Source: JBLKSS01 sp047607725 (GTDB lineage Bacteria; Pseudomonadota; Gammaproteobacteria; Enterobacterales; Enterobacteriaceae). From it: a stretch of 10,948 nucleotides of DNA. A model generated the notes under the pieces. The model was not told where the DNA came from. It was given only the letters and a program-made list of their open reading frames with translations, and did no database searches. How positions within the stretch are numbered: the first letter of the stretch is position 1; each line of letters starts with the position of its first letter. The stretch is from the NCBI RefSeq assembly GCF_047607725.1, contig NZ_JBLKSS010000154.1, positions 1 to 10,948 of the forward strand. Direction: 5' to 3'. This document shows, piece by piece, positions 1-6,407 of the stretch. The translations under genes were made by a program, and so were the position numbers.

Positions 1-162
1 TTCAGAACCACTAATTTCATATCACTCAAACCGGGATGGAAATAAAAGTTATTAAAATCAATAAAATGTGAAAATGCAATGAGCATAAGCGTGTAACGTA
101 GGTTTACTGTCTCATACAACAAACCCACCAATAATTCAAGACGTCCTCCACGGGGCGCTTAC
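1..162 (-). mobile_element. End of an IS66-like element (partial, runs off the window)
   Basis: Read on the minus strand from 162 to 1, this stretch matches 6070-6231 without gaps and with only three mismatches in 162 bases. It begins GTAAGCGCCCCG, the GTAAGCG start typical of IS66-family terminal repeats. The first 50 bases (162 to 113) are identical to the right-hand terminal repeat of the complete copy at 6358-6407. No transposase is visible. The element interrupts speA directly after codon 30. Its other end lies outside the window, so it could be another short non-autonomous copy or part of a full element. The IS66 assignment rests on the terminal motif only. Confidence 0.8.
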
Positions 163-252
163 ACTGTCGTTCATGGCTACCTCCTGCATTGAGCGCAAAG
201 TGTCTTGTCGAGCTGCACGGCGCGGTTCCTGGTCCAATCGTGAATCACTCAT
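163..252 (-). pseudogene. speA: Biosynthetic arginine decarboxylase, N-terminal fragment cut by the element
   Basis: The minus strand from 252 reads 30 codons beginning MSDSRLDQEP and containing LRSMQEVAMND. This matches the start of enterobacterial SpeA, where E. coli has LRSMQEVAMSS followed by the QEASKMLRTYNI region. SpeA is a PLP-dependent cytoplasmic decarboxylase that turns arginine into agmatine for putrescine synthesis. A GGAG ribosome site lies 9 bases before the ATG. Position and orientation, divergent from metK, match E. coli. The reading frame stops being SpeA at 162, where the GTAAGCG end of the element begins. Full-length SpeA is about 658 residues, so about 95 percent is missing here. 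The remainder may survive beyond the element or elsewhere, so total loss is inference. Confidence 0.85.
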
Positions 253-364
253 GGCGGCGGTCTCCCGGGCGCGACGCTATATTGCCGGCTACCGTCAATT
301 CAACGTTCACGCCGGCTACAGCACTTGGACCGCCCGCGCGCAACGAACGTGGCAAGAAACGCTG

Positions 365-385
365 CCGGACGCCGCCGGCGTCCGG
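365..385 (-). promoter_or_regulatory. Strong hairpin in the speA leader
   Basis: CCGGACGCC and GGCGTCCGG form a perfect 9-bp stem with a 3-base loop. It lies about 110 bases upstream of the speA ATG and downstream of the small ORF at 644-501. No T-run follows on either strand, so it is not a standard intrinsic terminator. It may be a leader structure influencing speA translation or mRNA stability; that role is inference. Confidence 0.45.
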
Positions 386-500
386 TCTATCCAGACAGTA
401 ATTGTAAAACACCTTGGTGAACTCCGTGCTACAGGATGGCGGAACACCATCAATTAGGATTGCATGAAAGACCGTGTGACCCGAAATCAGAACCCCGCTG

Positions 501-644
501 CTAGCCCGCCCGGGCGTCCTGAGCTGCTCCGGTCGGGCGGCGACTTCGACAAGAAAGGATGAGCGAGGCGTCGTGGGCAAAGGCGGCCTGACGCGCCGCG
601 CGTCGGAAACGGGATGCAGAAACGAGAGACATCTTGCGCGTCAT
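501..644 (-). CDS. Arginine-rich 47-residue leader ORF upstream of speA (candidate)
   Basis: The minus strand reads ATG at 644-642 to TAG at 503-501, giving 47 residues beginning MTRKMSLVSASRFRRAARQ. An AGGAG ribosome site sits 9 bases before the ATG, which is better than chance for a spurious ORF. Nine of the 47 residues are arginine. It precedes the gene for arginine decarboxylase by about 250 bases, with the hairpin at 365-385 between them. Arginine-rich leader peptides controlling polyamine genes are known (SpeFL upstream of speF), so a sensing role is conceivable. The protein is not recognised and does not resemble E. coli YqgB, which lies near speA. High GC alone can give arginine-rich frames, so this could be a chance reading frame. 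Confidence 0.3.
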   Translation of the reverse strand: MTRKMSLVSASRFRRAARQAAFAHDASLILSCRSRRPTGAAQDARAG

Positions 645-900
645 GAACCCTGTCTCCTGATAAAAAATAAGGCCCTCAACCGGGCGCCGGGGGATAAGTG
701 TAAAATTTTTTAGCGCCCGTTCGGTTAACTTTTACGTTACCTGATGTAAACGCGCGCGATCTTACTACCGCTCAAAGGGGAAAAAAGCAAAATGAAATTG
801 GCCTATGTCACTTTATTGACGCTTTTTTGTCCTCCGTTGAAACTAGCTGATATATTTCAGCCAAAAAATTACTGGCATTCAACCGAGACCCTACCCTAAA
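645..900. other. Divergent intergenic region between speA and metK
   Basis: This is AT-rich sequence with runs of A and T around 660-720 and 780-870. It must hold the speA promoter on the minus strand and leads into the metK promoter on the plus strand. No convincing longer coding region, RNA gene or terminator was found on either strand. Confidence 0.4.
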
Positions 901-901
901 A

Positions 902-931
902 TAGCCATCCAGAAGTTAATCCATCTATACT
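902..931 (+). promoter_or_regulatory. metK promoter with overlapping MetJ-box-like repeats
   Basis: A -10 element TATACT (926-931) lies 18 bases after TAGCCA (902-907), a 4-of-6 match to a -35 hexamer. Three contiguous 8-mers, AGCCATCC (903-910), AGAAGTTA (911-918) and ATCCATCT (919-926), each match 5 of 8 positions of the MetJ box AGACGTCT. metK belongs to the MetJ regulon in enterobacteria, and tandem weak boxes overlapping the promoter are the usual arrangement. The boxes are individually weak, so the operator call is moderate. Confidence 0.45.
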
Positions 932-976
932 GATTAACTGTTTTACTGCTGAACGACAGTTTCCGGGGGAGGCTGC

Positions 977-1084
977 ATGACGCGTATCGTCATCATCTGG
1001 GCATCGCGTATTGCGGGGTCCCCGTCCCCAGCGCTACGCAGTCATTTCCAACCCGCATCCAAAGATAAAAAGACCAATGGCTAA
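977..1084 (+). CDS. 35-residue leader ORF overlapping the metK start (candidate)
   Basis: ATG at 977 follows a strong ribosome site, GGGGGAGG, about 4 bases upstream. The frame runs for 35 codons, beginning MTRIVIIWASRIAG and ending KDKKTNG. It stops at a TAA (1082-1084) that lies just inside metK, so the leader stop and the metK ATG (1077-1079) overlap. That arrangement is typical of translational coupling. The metK start itself has only a poor ribosome site (GATAAAAAGACCA before the ATG). The peptide has no methionine after the first residue, so it is not a methionine-codon attenuator. It is not recognised. It may be a real coupled leader, or the old metK ribosome site displaced by an insertion of about 100 bases. 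Confidence 0.4.
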   Translation: MTRIVIIWASRIAGSPSPALRSHFQPASKDKKTNG

Positions 1085-2231
1085 ACACCTATTTACATCT
1101 GAATCTGTTTCAGAGGGGCATCCTGATAAAATCGCGGACCAGATTTCCGACGCCGTGCTGGACGCCATTCTGGCGCAGGATCCCAAGGCGCGCGTCGCCT
1201 GCGAAACCTATGTTAAAACTGGCATGGTTCTGGTGGGCGGCGAAATCACCACCAGCGCCTGGGTGGATATTGAAGAATTGACGCGCAGCACTATCCGCGA
1301 GATCGGTTACATTCATTCGGATATGGGGTTTGACGCCAACTCTTGCGCCGTGCTGAGCGCCATTGGTAAGCAGTCTCCGGATATTAACCAGGGCGTGGAT
1401 CGCACCGATCCGCTAGAACAGGGCGCGGGCGACCAAGGGCTGATGTTCGGTTACGCCACCAATGAAACCGATGTGCTGATGCCGGCGCCGATCACTTACG
1501 CGCACCGTTTGGTGGCGCGCCAGTCCCAGGTCCGTAAAAACGGCACCCTGCCCTGGCTGCGTCCGGACGCCAAAAGTCAGGTCACTTTCGCCTACGACAA
1601 CGGCAAAGTGGTGGGCATCGATGCCGTGGTGCTGTCCACGCAGCATGCGGAAGACATCGCCCTGCCGCAGTTGAAAGAAGCGGTGATGGAAGAGATCATC
1701 AAGCCGGTTCTGCTCGCGGAATGGCTCTCCCCCCAGACCAAATATTTTATCAACCCGACCGGCCGTTTCGTTATCGGCGGCCCGATGGGCGACTGTGGGC
1801 TGACCGGCCGTAAAATCATCGTCGATACCTACGGCGGCATGGCCCGTCACGGCGGTGGCGCTTTCTCCGGCAAGGATCCGTCCAAGGTTGACCGTTCGGC
1901 GGCGTATGCCGCGCGCTACGTGGCAAAAAACATCGCCGCCGCCGGTCTGGCCGAGCGCTGCGAAATTCAGGTGTCCTACGCCATCGGCGTGGCGGAGCCG
2001 ACCTCCATCACGATCGAAACCTTCGGCACCGAAAAGATCCCGGTGGAAAACCTGACGGCGATGGTGCGCGAATTCTTCGACCTGCGTCCTTATGGGCTCA
2101 TCACCATGCTGGATCTGCTGCAGCCGATCTACCGCGAAACCGCCGCCTACGGCCATTTCGGGCGCGAACATTTCCCGTGGGAAAAGACCGATAAAGCCGA
2201 ACTGCTGCGGGACGCCGCCGGCCTGAAATAA
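1077..2231 (+). CDS. metK: S-adenosylmethionine synthase
   Basis: MetK makes S-adenosylmethionine from methionine and ATP, releasing phosphate and pyrophosphate. It works as a cytoplasmic tetramer and supplies nearly all methyl transfer in the cell. The 384-residue product has the same length as E. coli MetK. Signature motifs are present: GHPDK at residues 14-18, GAGDQGLMFGYA at 116-127 and the glycine-rich GGGAFSGKDPSKVDRS at 259-274. The frame continues upstream to 1011, but MAKHLFTSESVSEGHPDK is the conserved N-terminus, so ATG 1077 is chosen. The gene shows no lesion, as expected for an essential function in an otherwise decaying region. Its start overlaps a leader ORF at 977-1084. A strong terminator follows at 2271, so it is a monocistronic unit apart from the leader. 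Confidence 0.97.
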   Translation: MAKHLFTSESVSEGHPDKIADQISDAVLDAILAQDPKARVACETYVKTGMVLVGGEITTSAWVDIEELTRSTIREIGYIHSDMGFDANSCAVLSAIGKQSPDINQGVDRTDPLEQGAGDQGLMFGYATNETDVLMPAPITYAHRLVARQSQVRKNGTLPWLRPDAKSQVTFAYDNGKVVGIDAVVLSTQHAEDIALPQLKEAVMEEIIKPVLLAEWLSPQTKYFINPTGRFVIGGPMGDCGLTGRKIIVDTYGGMARHGGGAFSGKDPSKVDRSAAYAARYVAKNIAAAGLAERCEIQVSYAIGVAEPTSITIETFGTEKIPVENLTAMVREFFDLRPYGLITMLDLLQPIYRETAAYGHFGREHFPWEKTDKAELLRDAAGLK

Positions 2232-2270
2232 CGCGCTATGACGCGCGACGGGCATAAAGCCGCGACACCG

Positions 2271-2302
2271 AAACGGCGATCGAGACGATCGCCGTTTTTT
2301 TT
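2271..2302 (+). terminator. Intrinsic terminator of metK
   Basis: AAACGGCGATCG (2271-2282) pairs with CGATCGCCGTTT (2286-2297) across a 3-base AGA loop, followed by a run of eight T. It lies 40 bases after the metK stop. Confidence 0.9.
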
Positions 2303-2541
2303 GCCTGCTGGACAGGTTTCCCGCCGATATTCGCCCGCCGATAAAGTCTGCGTTCTAGGGGCGGGCCCCTCCCAAATCCTGCTTTCACACTCCACTATTG
2401 CGATCGGGTCTGGCACTGCCCTTCCCTCTGTTGCAGTCTGGCCTGGCGCTACCCCCCGGATGCCTGCGGCCCGTCATCACGCGGGGTGATACGGGTTTAT
2501 TTACCAGGCGGACGCATATCGGCTAGTGCAATTTTGCCTGC
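2303..2541. other. Intergenic stretch without a recognised gene
   Basis: These 240 bases between the metK terminator and a second terminator-like hairpin contain short open frames, but none with a ribosome site or a recognisable product. The terminator at its end suggests that a short transcript, or the remnant of a lost gene, may have occupied this place. Confidence 0.35.
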
Positions 2542-2564
2542 CGTCGCAGGGCTGCGACGTTTTT
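2542..2564 (+). terminator. Orphan intrinsic terminator upstream of the galP control region
   Basis: CGTCGC (2542-2547) and GCGACG (2554-2559) form a 6-bp stem, extendable by two pairs, directly followed by TTTTT. It lies about 310 bases after metK and about 420 before galP, so it terminates neither gene directly. It could be a back-up metK terminator or the end of a small RNA. Confidence 0.6.
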
Positions 2565-2681
2565 CTACGGCGTTCATACTGTCTAGTCGCCCCGGTTCAG
2601 CGCGATAAAACTTATTCAGCGAAAATTTTTGTTTCATCTACACTAAAACACGCCGCCACACCAAAGAGACGTTGATCTTTT

Positions 2682-2697
2682 TTGAAACCGATTACAG
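2682..2697 (+). promoter_or_regulatory. Upstream Gal-box-like operator of galP
   Basis: TTGAAACCGATTACAG matches 10 of the 12 fixed positions of the GalR/GalS operator GTGNAANCGNTTNCAC, including the whole AANCGNTT core. Its centre is 203 bp upstream of the second box. GalR and GalS repress galP in E. coli. Confidence 0.5.
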
Positions 2698-2884
2698 AAA
2701 AATATATTATTATTATCATTAATTTATTATGAATACGGCAAACAATAATTTCTTCATTTCTCATTTGTTACAAAATGGGTACGACATCCGGATTATTCCC
2801 GATGACAACCGCTCTGAATACCCTATATTAGCGGGACAACGCTTTTTGCTACGGATGAATATGCTGACAGACAGGGATAAGTGT

Positions 2885-2900
2885 ATGTAACCGATTATAT
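2885..2900 (+). promoter_or_regulatory. Promoter-proximal Gal-box-like operator of galP
   Basis: ATGTAACCGATTATAT matches 9 of 12 fixed positions of the GalR/GalS operator, with an intact AANCGNTT core. Its centre is 19 bp upstream of the CRP site centre, in line with co-regulation by galactose and cAMP-CRP. Confidence 0.5.
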
Positions 2901-2903
2901 ACT

Positions 2904-2946
2904 TGTGATCGACTTCACACTTTGTCAGCATACATTTACATAACAT
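2904..2946 (+). promoter_or_regulatory. CRP site and class II promoter of galP
   Basis: TGTGATCGACTTCACA (2904-2919) has both CRP half-sites perfect, TGTGA and TCACA, with the canonical 6-base spacer. Its centre is at 2911.5. A -10 element TAACAT (2941-2946) predicts a transcription start near 2953, which puts the CRP centre at -41.5, the exact class II position. No good -35 is visible, as expected for a CRP-dependent promoter. galP transcription needs cAMP-CRP in E. coli. Confidence 0.7.
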
Positions 2947-2982
2947 TAATAATTATTAATTTACGTAGTACATGGAGGCATT

Positions 2983-4381
2983 ATGAGTACTGCCACACAT
3001 AAATCCGGCAGATCCCATGCTCGTTTTATTTTTTTCGTTTGTTTTATGGCGGCGTTGGCCGGCCTGCTATTTGGACTGGATATTGGCGTCATCGCCGGCG
3101 CGCTGCCTTTCCTGTCTACGGACTTGCACATTGATAATCGTCAACAGGAATGGGTCGTTAGCTCCATGATGTTTGGCGCCGCGGTGGGCCGCCCTCGCCG
3201 CCGGCTGGATGTCAGCCAAATTGGGACGGAAATTCAGCCTGCTTACCGGCGCCGTTTTGTTCATCATCGGTTCGCTGTGGTCGGTGCTATCGCCCAATGT
3301 GGAATCGCTGGTCATCGCCCGTATTCTGCTGGGGCTAGCGGTCGGGATTGCCTCTTATACCGCCCCGCTTTACCTGTCGGAAATCGCGCCGGAAAAGATC
3401 CGCGGTTCGATGATTTCCATGTATCAGCTGATGATCACCATCGGGATCCTGGCAGCCTATCTTTCTGATATCGCTTTCAGCTATAGCGGCTCCTGGCGTT
3501 GGATGCTGGGTATCATCACCATTCCCGCGGTGTTGCTGTTTATCGGCGTGCTGTTTCTGCCGGGCAGCCCGCGCTGGCGGGCGGCCCGAGGGCGTTACCA
3601 TGAAGCACAAAAAGTGCTGGATTTGCTGCGCAGTTCCAGCGAACAGGTACGCAAAGAACTAGAAGAAATCCGCGAAAGTTTGAAAGTCAAACAAAGCGGC
3701 TGGGCGCTGTTCAAAGACAACAGTAATTTCCGCAGCGCGGTCTTTCTCGACGTCCTGCTGCAGGTGATGCAGCAATTCACCGGTATGAACGTTATCATGT
3801 ATTATGCGCCGAAAATCTTCAGAATTGCCGGTTTTACCAGCACCGCCAACCAGATGTGGGGAACGGTGATTGTCGGGTTGGTCAATGTGTTGGCGACGTT
3901 TATCGCTATCGCTCTGGTGGATCGCTGGGGCCGTAAACCGACCCTGAAACTGGGCTTCCTGGTCATGGCGGTCGGTATGGGCGTGCTGGGCACGCTGCTG
4001 CATCTGGGGATCGACACCGAATTCCAAAAATACTTTGCCATCGTTATGCTGATGTTGTTTATCGTCGGCTTCGCGATGAGCGCCGGCCCGCTGATTTGGG
4101 TACTGTGTTCTGAAATTCAGCCGCTGAAAGGGCGCGACTTCGGTATCACCGTGTCCACCGCCACCAACTGGATTGCCAACATGATCGTCGGCGCGACCTT
4201 CCTGACCATGCTGGAGACTCTGGGCAACGCCAACACCTTCTGGGTGTACGGCGCGCTGAACGTCATCTTTATCGTGTTGACCATTATGCTGATTCCGGAA
4301 ACCAAAAACGTTTCCCTTGAGCATATTGAACGTAATTTGATGACCGGCAAGCCGCTGCGCGAAATTGGCGCGCGGGATTAA
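2983..4381 (+). pseudogene. galP: Galactose/proton symporter, broken by a one-base frameshift
   Basis: GalP is a 12-helix major facilitator of the sugar porter family that imports galactose with a proton. The first 69 codons read MSTATHKSGRS to QEWVVSSMMFGAAVG in one frame. The rest reads ALAAGWMSAKLGRK to LREIGARD in another. Skipping one C at about 3190 (GGCCGCC where GGCGCC is expected) joins them into 465 residues, against 464 in E. coli. Sugar porter motifs are clear: KLGRK, PLYLSEIAPEKIRG, QQFTGMNVIMYYAPKIF, DRWGRKP and PETK. GGAGG lies 4 bases before the ATG. GalP is preferred over AraE because of its place between metK and sprT. The reading frame downstream of the lesion is free of further stops, so the mutation is recent or a sequencing error. 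The upstream control region still looks functional. Confidence 0.92.
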
Positions 4382-4404
4382 CCGCTACCCCTTGTGTAGA
4401 CCCT

Positions 4405-4437
4405 ACGCCGCCGTCCCGCTGGGCGGCGGCGTTTTTT
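4405..4437 (+). terminator. Intrinsic terminator of galP
   Basis: ACGCCGCCG (4405-4413) pairs with CGGCGGCGT (4424-4432) over a 10-base loop, followed by TTTTT. It starts 23 bases after the galP stop codon. Confidence 0.9.
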
Positions 4438-4721
4438 ATGCTCCCGAGGCGGGATGCAGAGGCCCGCCTTCGCAGCCTGCTCGATGGCCTGGGCGTGGCA
4501 GCGTTTTTGTTTCCATGCTCATTGTGGGCCGCTGAGCGCGGGGTTTGCCCAAGCCCCCCCTTGCGACAACGACGTCCCGGGTGCGGATGTCACGCGCTGA
4601 CGCGCTCGGATTGCAATGCGCATCTGCGGCAGCGAAACGTTGTCCTGTGCACAGCTGGACGGTGCCGCACGCCGTTCTCACGCTGTTGCATCCTGTTGCG
4701 CCGCCGGTTAGGCTGACGAAT
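4438..4721. other. GC-rich intergenic region between galP and sprT
   Basis: About 280 bases hold no recognised gene. The sprT frame is open upstream to 4545, but that part has no ribosome site and no similarity to SprT. A 7-bp hairpin (AGGCGGG at 4447-4453 with CCCGCCT at 4463-4469) is the only structure noticed. The region presumably contains the sprT promoter, which I could not place. Confidence 0.4.
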
Positions 4722-5237
4722 ATGAAACCGTTACGTATCCCAATAGCCCTGCAGCAGGGCGTCATGCAGTGCCTGCGGGCCAAGCTCGCACAGGCAGGGG
4801 AGTATTTTGACTGTATTTTTCCCGAACCCACCATCACCTATCAACAGCGTGGTACCTACGCCGGCACCGCCTGGCTGGAGCGCTGGGAAATCCGCCTGAA
4901 CCCGCAATTGCTGCTAGAAAATCAGCAAGCCTTCATTGATGAAGTGATTCCGCACGAGCTGGCGCATCTGCTGGTGTTTCGCCAGTTTGGCCGGGTGGCA
5001 CCCCACGGACGGGAGTGGCGCTGGATGATGAGTCACGTGCTGCAAACCCCTGCCCGCCGTACCCACGAATTCGATCTGGCGGTCGTGAGACCTAATACGT
5101 TCTCCTACCGCTGCGGCTGTCAGCAGCATGCCCTGACCGTACGCGGGCATAACCGCGTTCTGCGCGGTGAGGCCCAATACCACTGNAGACGCTGCGGCGA
5201 CATATTACAGCCCGAGACAAGTACGGCGGGACGTTAA
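4722..5237 (+). CDS. sprT: SprT family zinc metalloprotease-like protein
   Basis: SprT is a conserved cytoplasmic protein of the SprT/Spartan-like zinc metallopeptidase family; its cellular role in enterobacteria is poorly known. The 171-residue product compares with 165 in E. coli and is similar throughout. It carries the HExxH motif as PHELAH (His78, Glu79, His82) followed by GRVAPHGREW, which supplies a further histidine. A C-terminal zinc-ribbon-like module has Cys131, Cys133 and Cys158. Residue 155 is unreadable because base 5186 is an N in the codon TGN. The expected residue is cysteine, matching YRCVHCGE in E. coli, but TGA would be a stop. ATG 4722 is chosen because MKPLRIPIALQQ aligns with the E. 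coli start; a weak AGG lies upstream. The galP-sprT-endA order is that of E. coli. Confidence 0.92.
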   Translation: MKPLRIPIALQQGVMQCLRAKLAQAGEYFDCIFPEPTITYQQRGTYAGTAWLERWEIRLNPQLLLENQQAFIDEVIPHELAHLLVFRQFGRVAPHGREWRWMMSHVLQTPARRTHEFDLAVVRPNTFSYRCGCQQHALTVRGHNRVLRGEAQYHXRRCGDILQPETSTAGR

Positions 5238-5345
5238 GACTCCACGTGCGCTTTCCTTCATTTCCGTCATTCGACGCGCAGCGCGTTCAATTTGCCTGTC
5301 GCTGCGTAATTAGGTAACCTGCGCTTTTCCAAATTGAACACGCTG

Positions 5346-6053
5346 ATGATGCTGCATAAAACTTCCGGCCTGCTGGCCGCTGCCTTATTGTTCCTTTCCT
5401 TTTCCACCGCGGCCAAGGTGCAGCAGATTACCAATTTCAACCAGGCGAAAGCGGCGGCGGTGAAAATCAATCGCGACGCACCCGGCACCTTTTACTGTGG
5501 TTGCCCCATCCGCTGGCAGGGCAAAAAAGGCATCCCGGATCTGGCGTCCTGCGGTTATCAGGTGCGTAAAAGCGAGCTGCGCGCCACCCGCATCGAATGG
5601 GAACATGTGGTACCGGCTTGGGAGTTCGGCCACCAGCGCCAATGCTGGCAAAACGGTGGTCGTAAAAACTGCGCCAAAGATTCGGTTTATCGGCAAATCG
5701 AAACCGACCTACATAACCTGCAGCCCGCAATCGGCGAAGTGAACGGCGATCGCGGCAACTATCAGTACAGTCAATGGCGCGGCGGCGAAGGCCAGTACGG
5801 CCGCTGTGAAATGAAGGTGGATTTCAAAAACAAGCAGGCGGAGCCGCCGGCCCGCGCGCGCGGCGCCATCGCACGGACTTACTTCTACATGCGCGATCGT
5901 TATCAGCTTCGTCTTTCCCGGGCGCAAACGCAGTTATTTGACGTATGGGGCCGTACCTATCCGGTGACCGAGTGGGAATGCAAACGCAATCAGCGTATCG
6001 CCGCGGGGCAGGGCAATCTCAATCCTTATATCACGCGGGCTTGCAGCCAATAA
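5346..6053 (+). CDS. endA: Endonuclease I, periplasmic DNase
   Basis: EndA is a secreted endonuclease that cuts double-stranded DNA in the periplasm. From ATG 5346 the product is 235 residues, the same as E. coli EndA. Residues 1-23 form a signal peptide with hydrophobic core LLAAALLFLSFS and a likely cleavage after STAA. The catalytic segment is RIEWEHVVPAW with His87, the endonuclease I signature. MHNLQP-like DLHNLQPAIGEVNGDRGN follows. Cysteines at 51, 53, 69 and 100 fit the disulfide-bonded periplasmic enzyme. The frame is open from a TTG at 5334, but no ribosome site supports it; ATG 5349 is also possible. A clear promoter was not found. The gene ends 16 bases before the IS66-like element, so the usual downstream neighbours rsmE and gshB are displaced. 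Confidence 0.95.
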   Translation: MMLHKTSGLLAAALLFLSFSTAAKVQQITNFNQAKAAAVKINRDAPGTFYCGCPIRWQGKKGIPDLASCGYQVRKSELRATRIEWEHVVPAWEFGHQRQCWQNGGRKNCAKDSVYRQIETDLHNLQPAIGEVNGDRGNYQYSQWRGGEGQYGRCEMKVDFKNKQAEPPARARGAIARTYFYMRDRYQLRLSRAQTQLFDVWGRTYPVTEWECKRNQRIAAGQGNLNPYITRACSQ

Positions 6054-6069
6054 AAGCGCTGCTCTACAC

Positions 6070-6407
6070 GTAAGCGCCCCGTGGAGAACGTCTTGAATTA
6101 TTGGTGGGTTTGTTATATGAGACAGTAAACCTACGTTACACGCTTATGCTCATTGCATTTTCACATTGTATTGATTTTAATAACTTTTATTTCCATCCCG
6201 GTTTGAGTGATATGAAATTAGTGGTTCTGAAGTTTGTGATAGTGTCCATTAAAATTTAAATGGACACTATCATCGCCGGATTATCCATGATCTGACAGCC
6301 GTCCCTTATAGGATGCGGGCTCACGAGGCATCGTAGTGGAACATATTCTTACCGGGCCATACAACAAACCCACCAATAATTCAAGACGTCCTCCACGGGG
6401 CGCTTAC
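6070..6407. mobile_element. 338-bp non-autonomous element with IS66-type termini
   Basis: The element starts GTAAGCGCCCCG and ends with its complement CGGGGCGCTTAC. The terminal inverted repeats are 50 bp with two mismatches. There is no transposase. GTAAGCG ends are typical of the IS66 family, whose members duplicate 8 bp of target. Here the flanking 8-mers CTCTACAC (6062-6069) and CATCTCTT (6408-6415) do not match. The left 162 bp equal bases 1-162 in inverted orientation (three mismatches). The centre carries a palindrome at 6237-6272 and about 85 bases of unrecognised sequence. It separates endA from the pil cluster and may be a hybrid formed by recombination between two insertions. Confidence 0.75.
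6237..6272. repeat. 36-bp palindrome inside the element
   Basis: TGATAGTGTCCATT (6237-6250) and AATGGACACTATCA (6259-6272) are exact reverse complements around an 8-base AT-rich centre. Two transposon ends joined head to head, a hairpin or a protein-binding dyad could all give this. There is no clear T-run for a terminator. Confidence 0.75.

Noticed and set aside
173..457. Plus-strand open frames over the speA start and leader
   Set aside because: The minus strand here encodes the recognisable SpeA N-terminus and its leader, and the plus-strand frames have no ribosome site or similarity.
245..580. 111-codon minus-strand frame upstream of speA
   Set aside because: It runs through the speA ribosome site and start in the wrong frame, with no ribosome site of its own. 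The 47-codon ORF starting at 644 has a better start signal.
1413..2255. Long minus-strand open frame (280 codons) across metK
   Set aside because: It lies wholly opposite metK, has histidine- and glycine-rich composition typical of an antisense shadow, and has no recognisable motif or ribosome site.
2761..2946. Minus-strand 61-codon frame in the galP control region
   Set aside because: It covers the CRP site and operator, has no ribosome site, and its product looks like random AT-rich translation.
3659..4324. Minus-strand open frame of 221 codons across galP
   Set aside because: It is the complement of the conserved transporter sequence, rich in His and Gln, with no family resemblance.
4436..4837. 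Minus-strand open frame in the galP-sprT gap
   Set aside because: It overlaps the sprT start and the galP terminator, and its product is low-complexity and unrecognised.
5238..5345. Possible endA promoter (TTGCCT followed by TAACCT)
   Set aside because: The -10 match is too poor to separate from chance in this short region.
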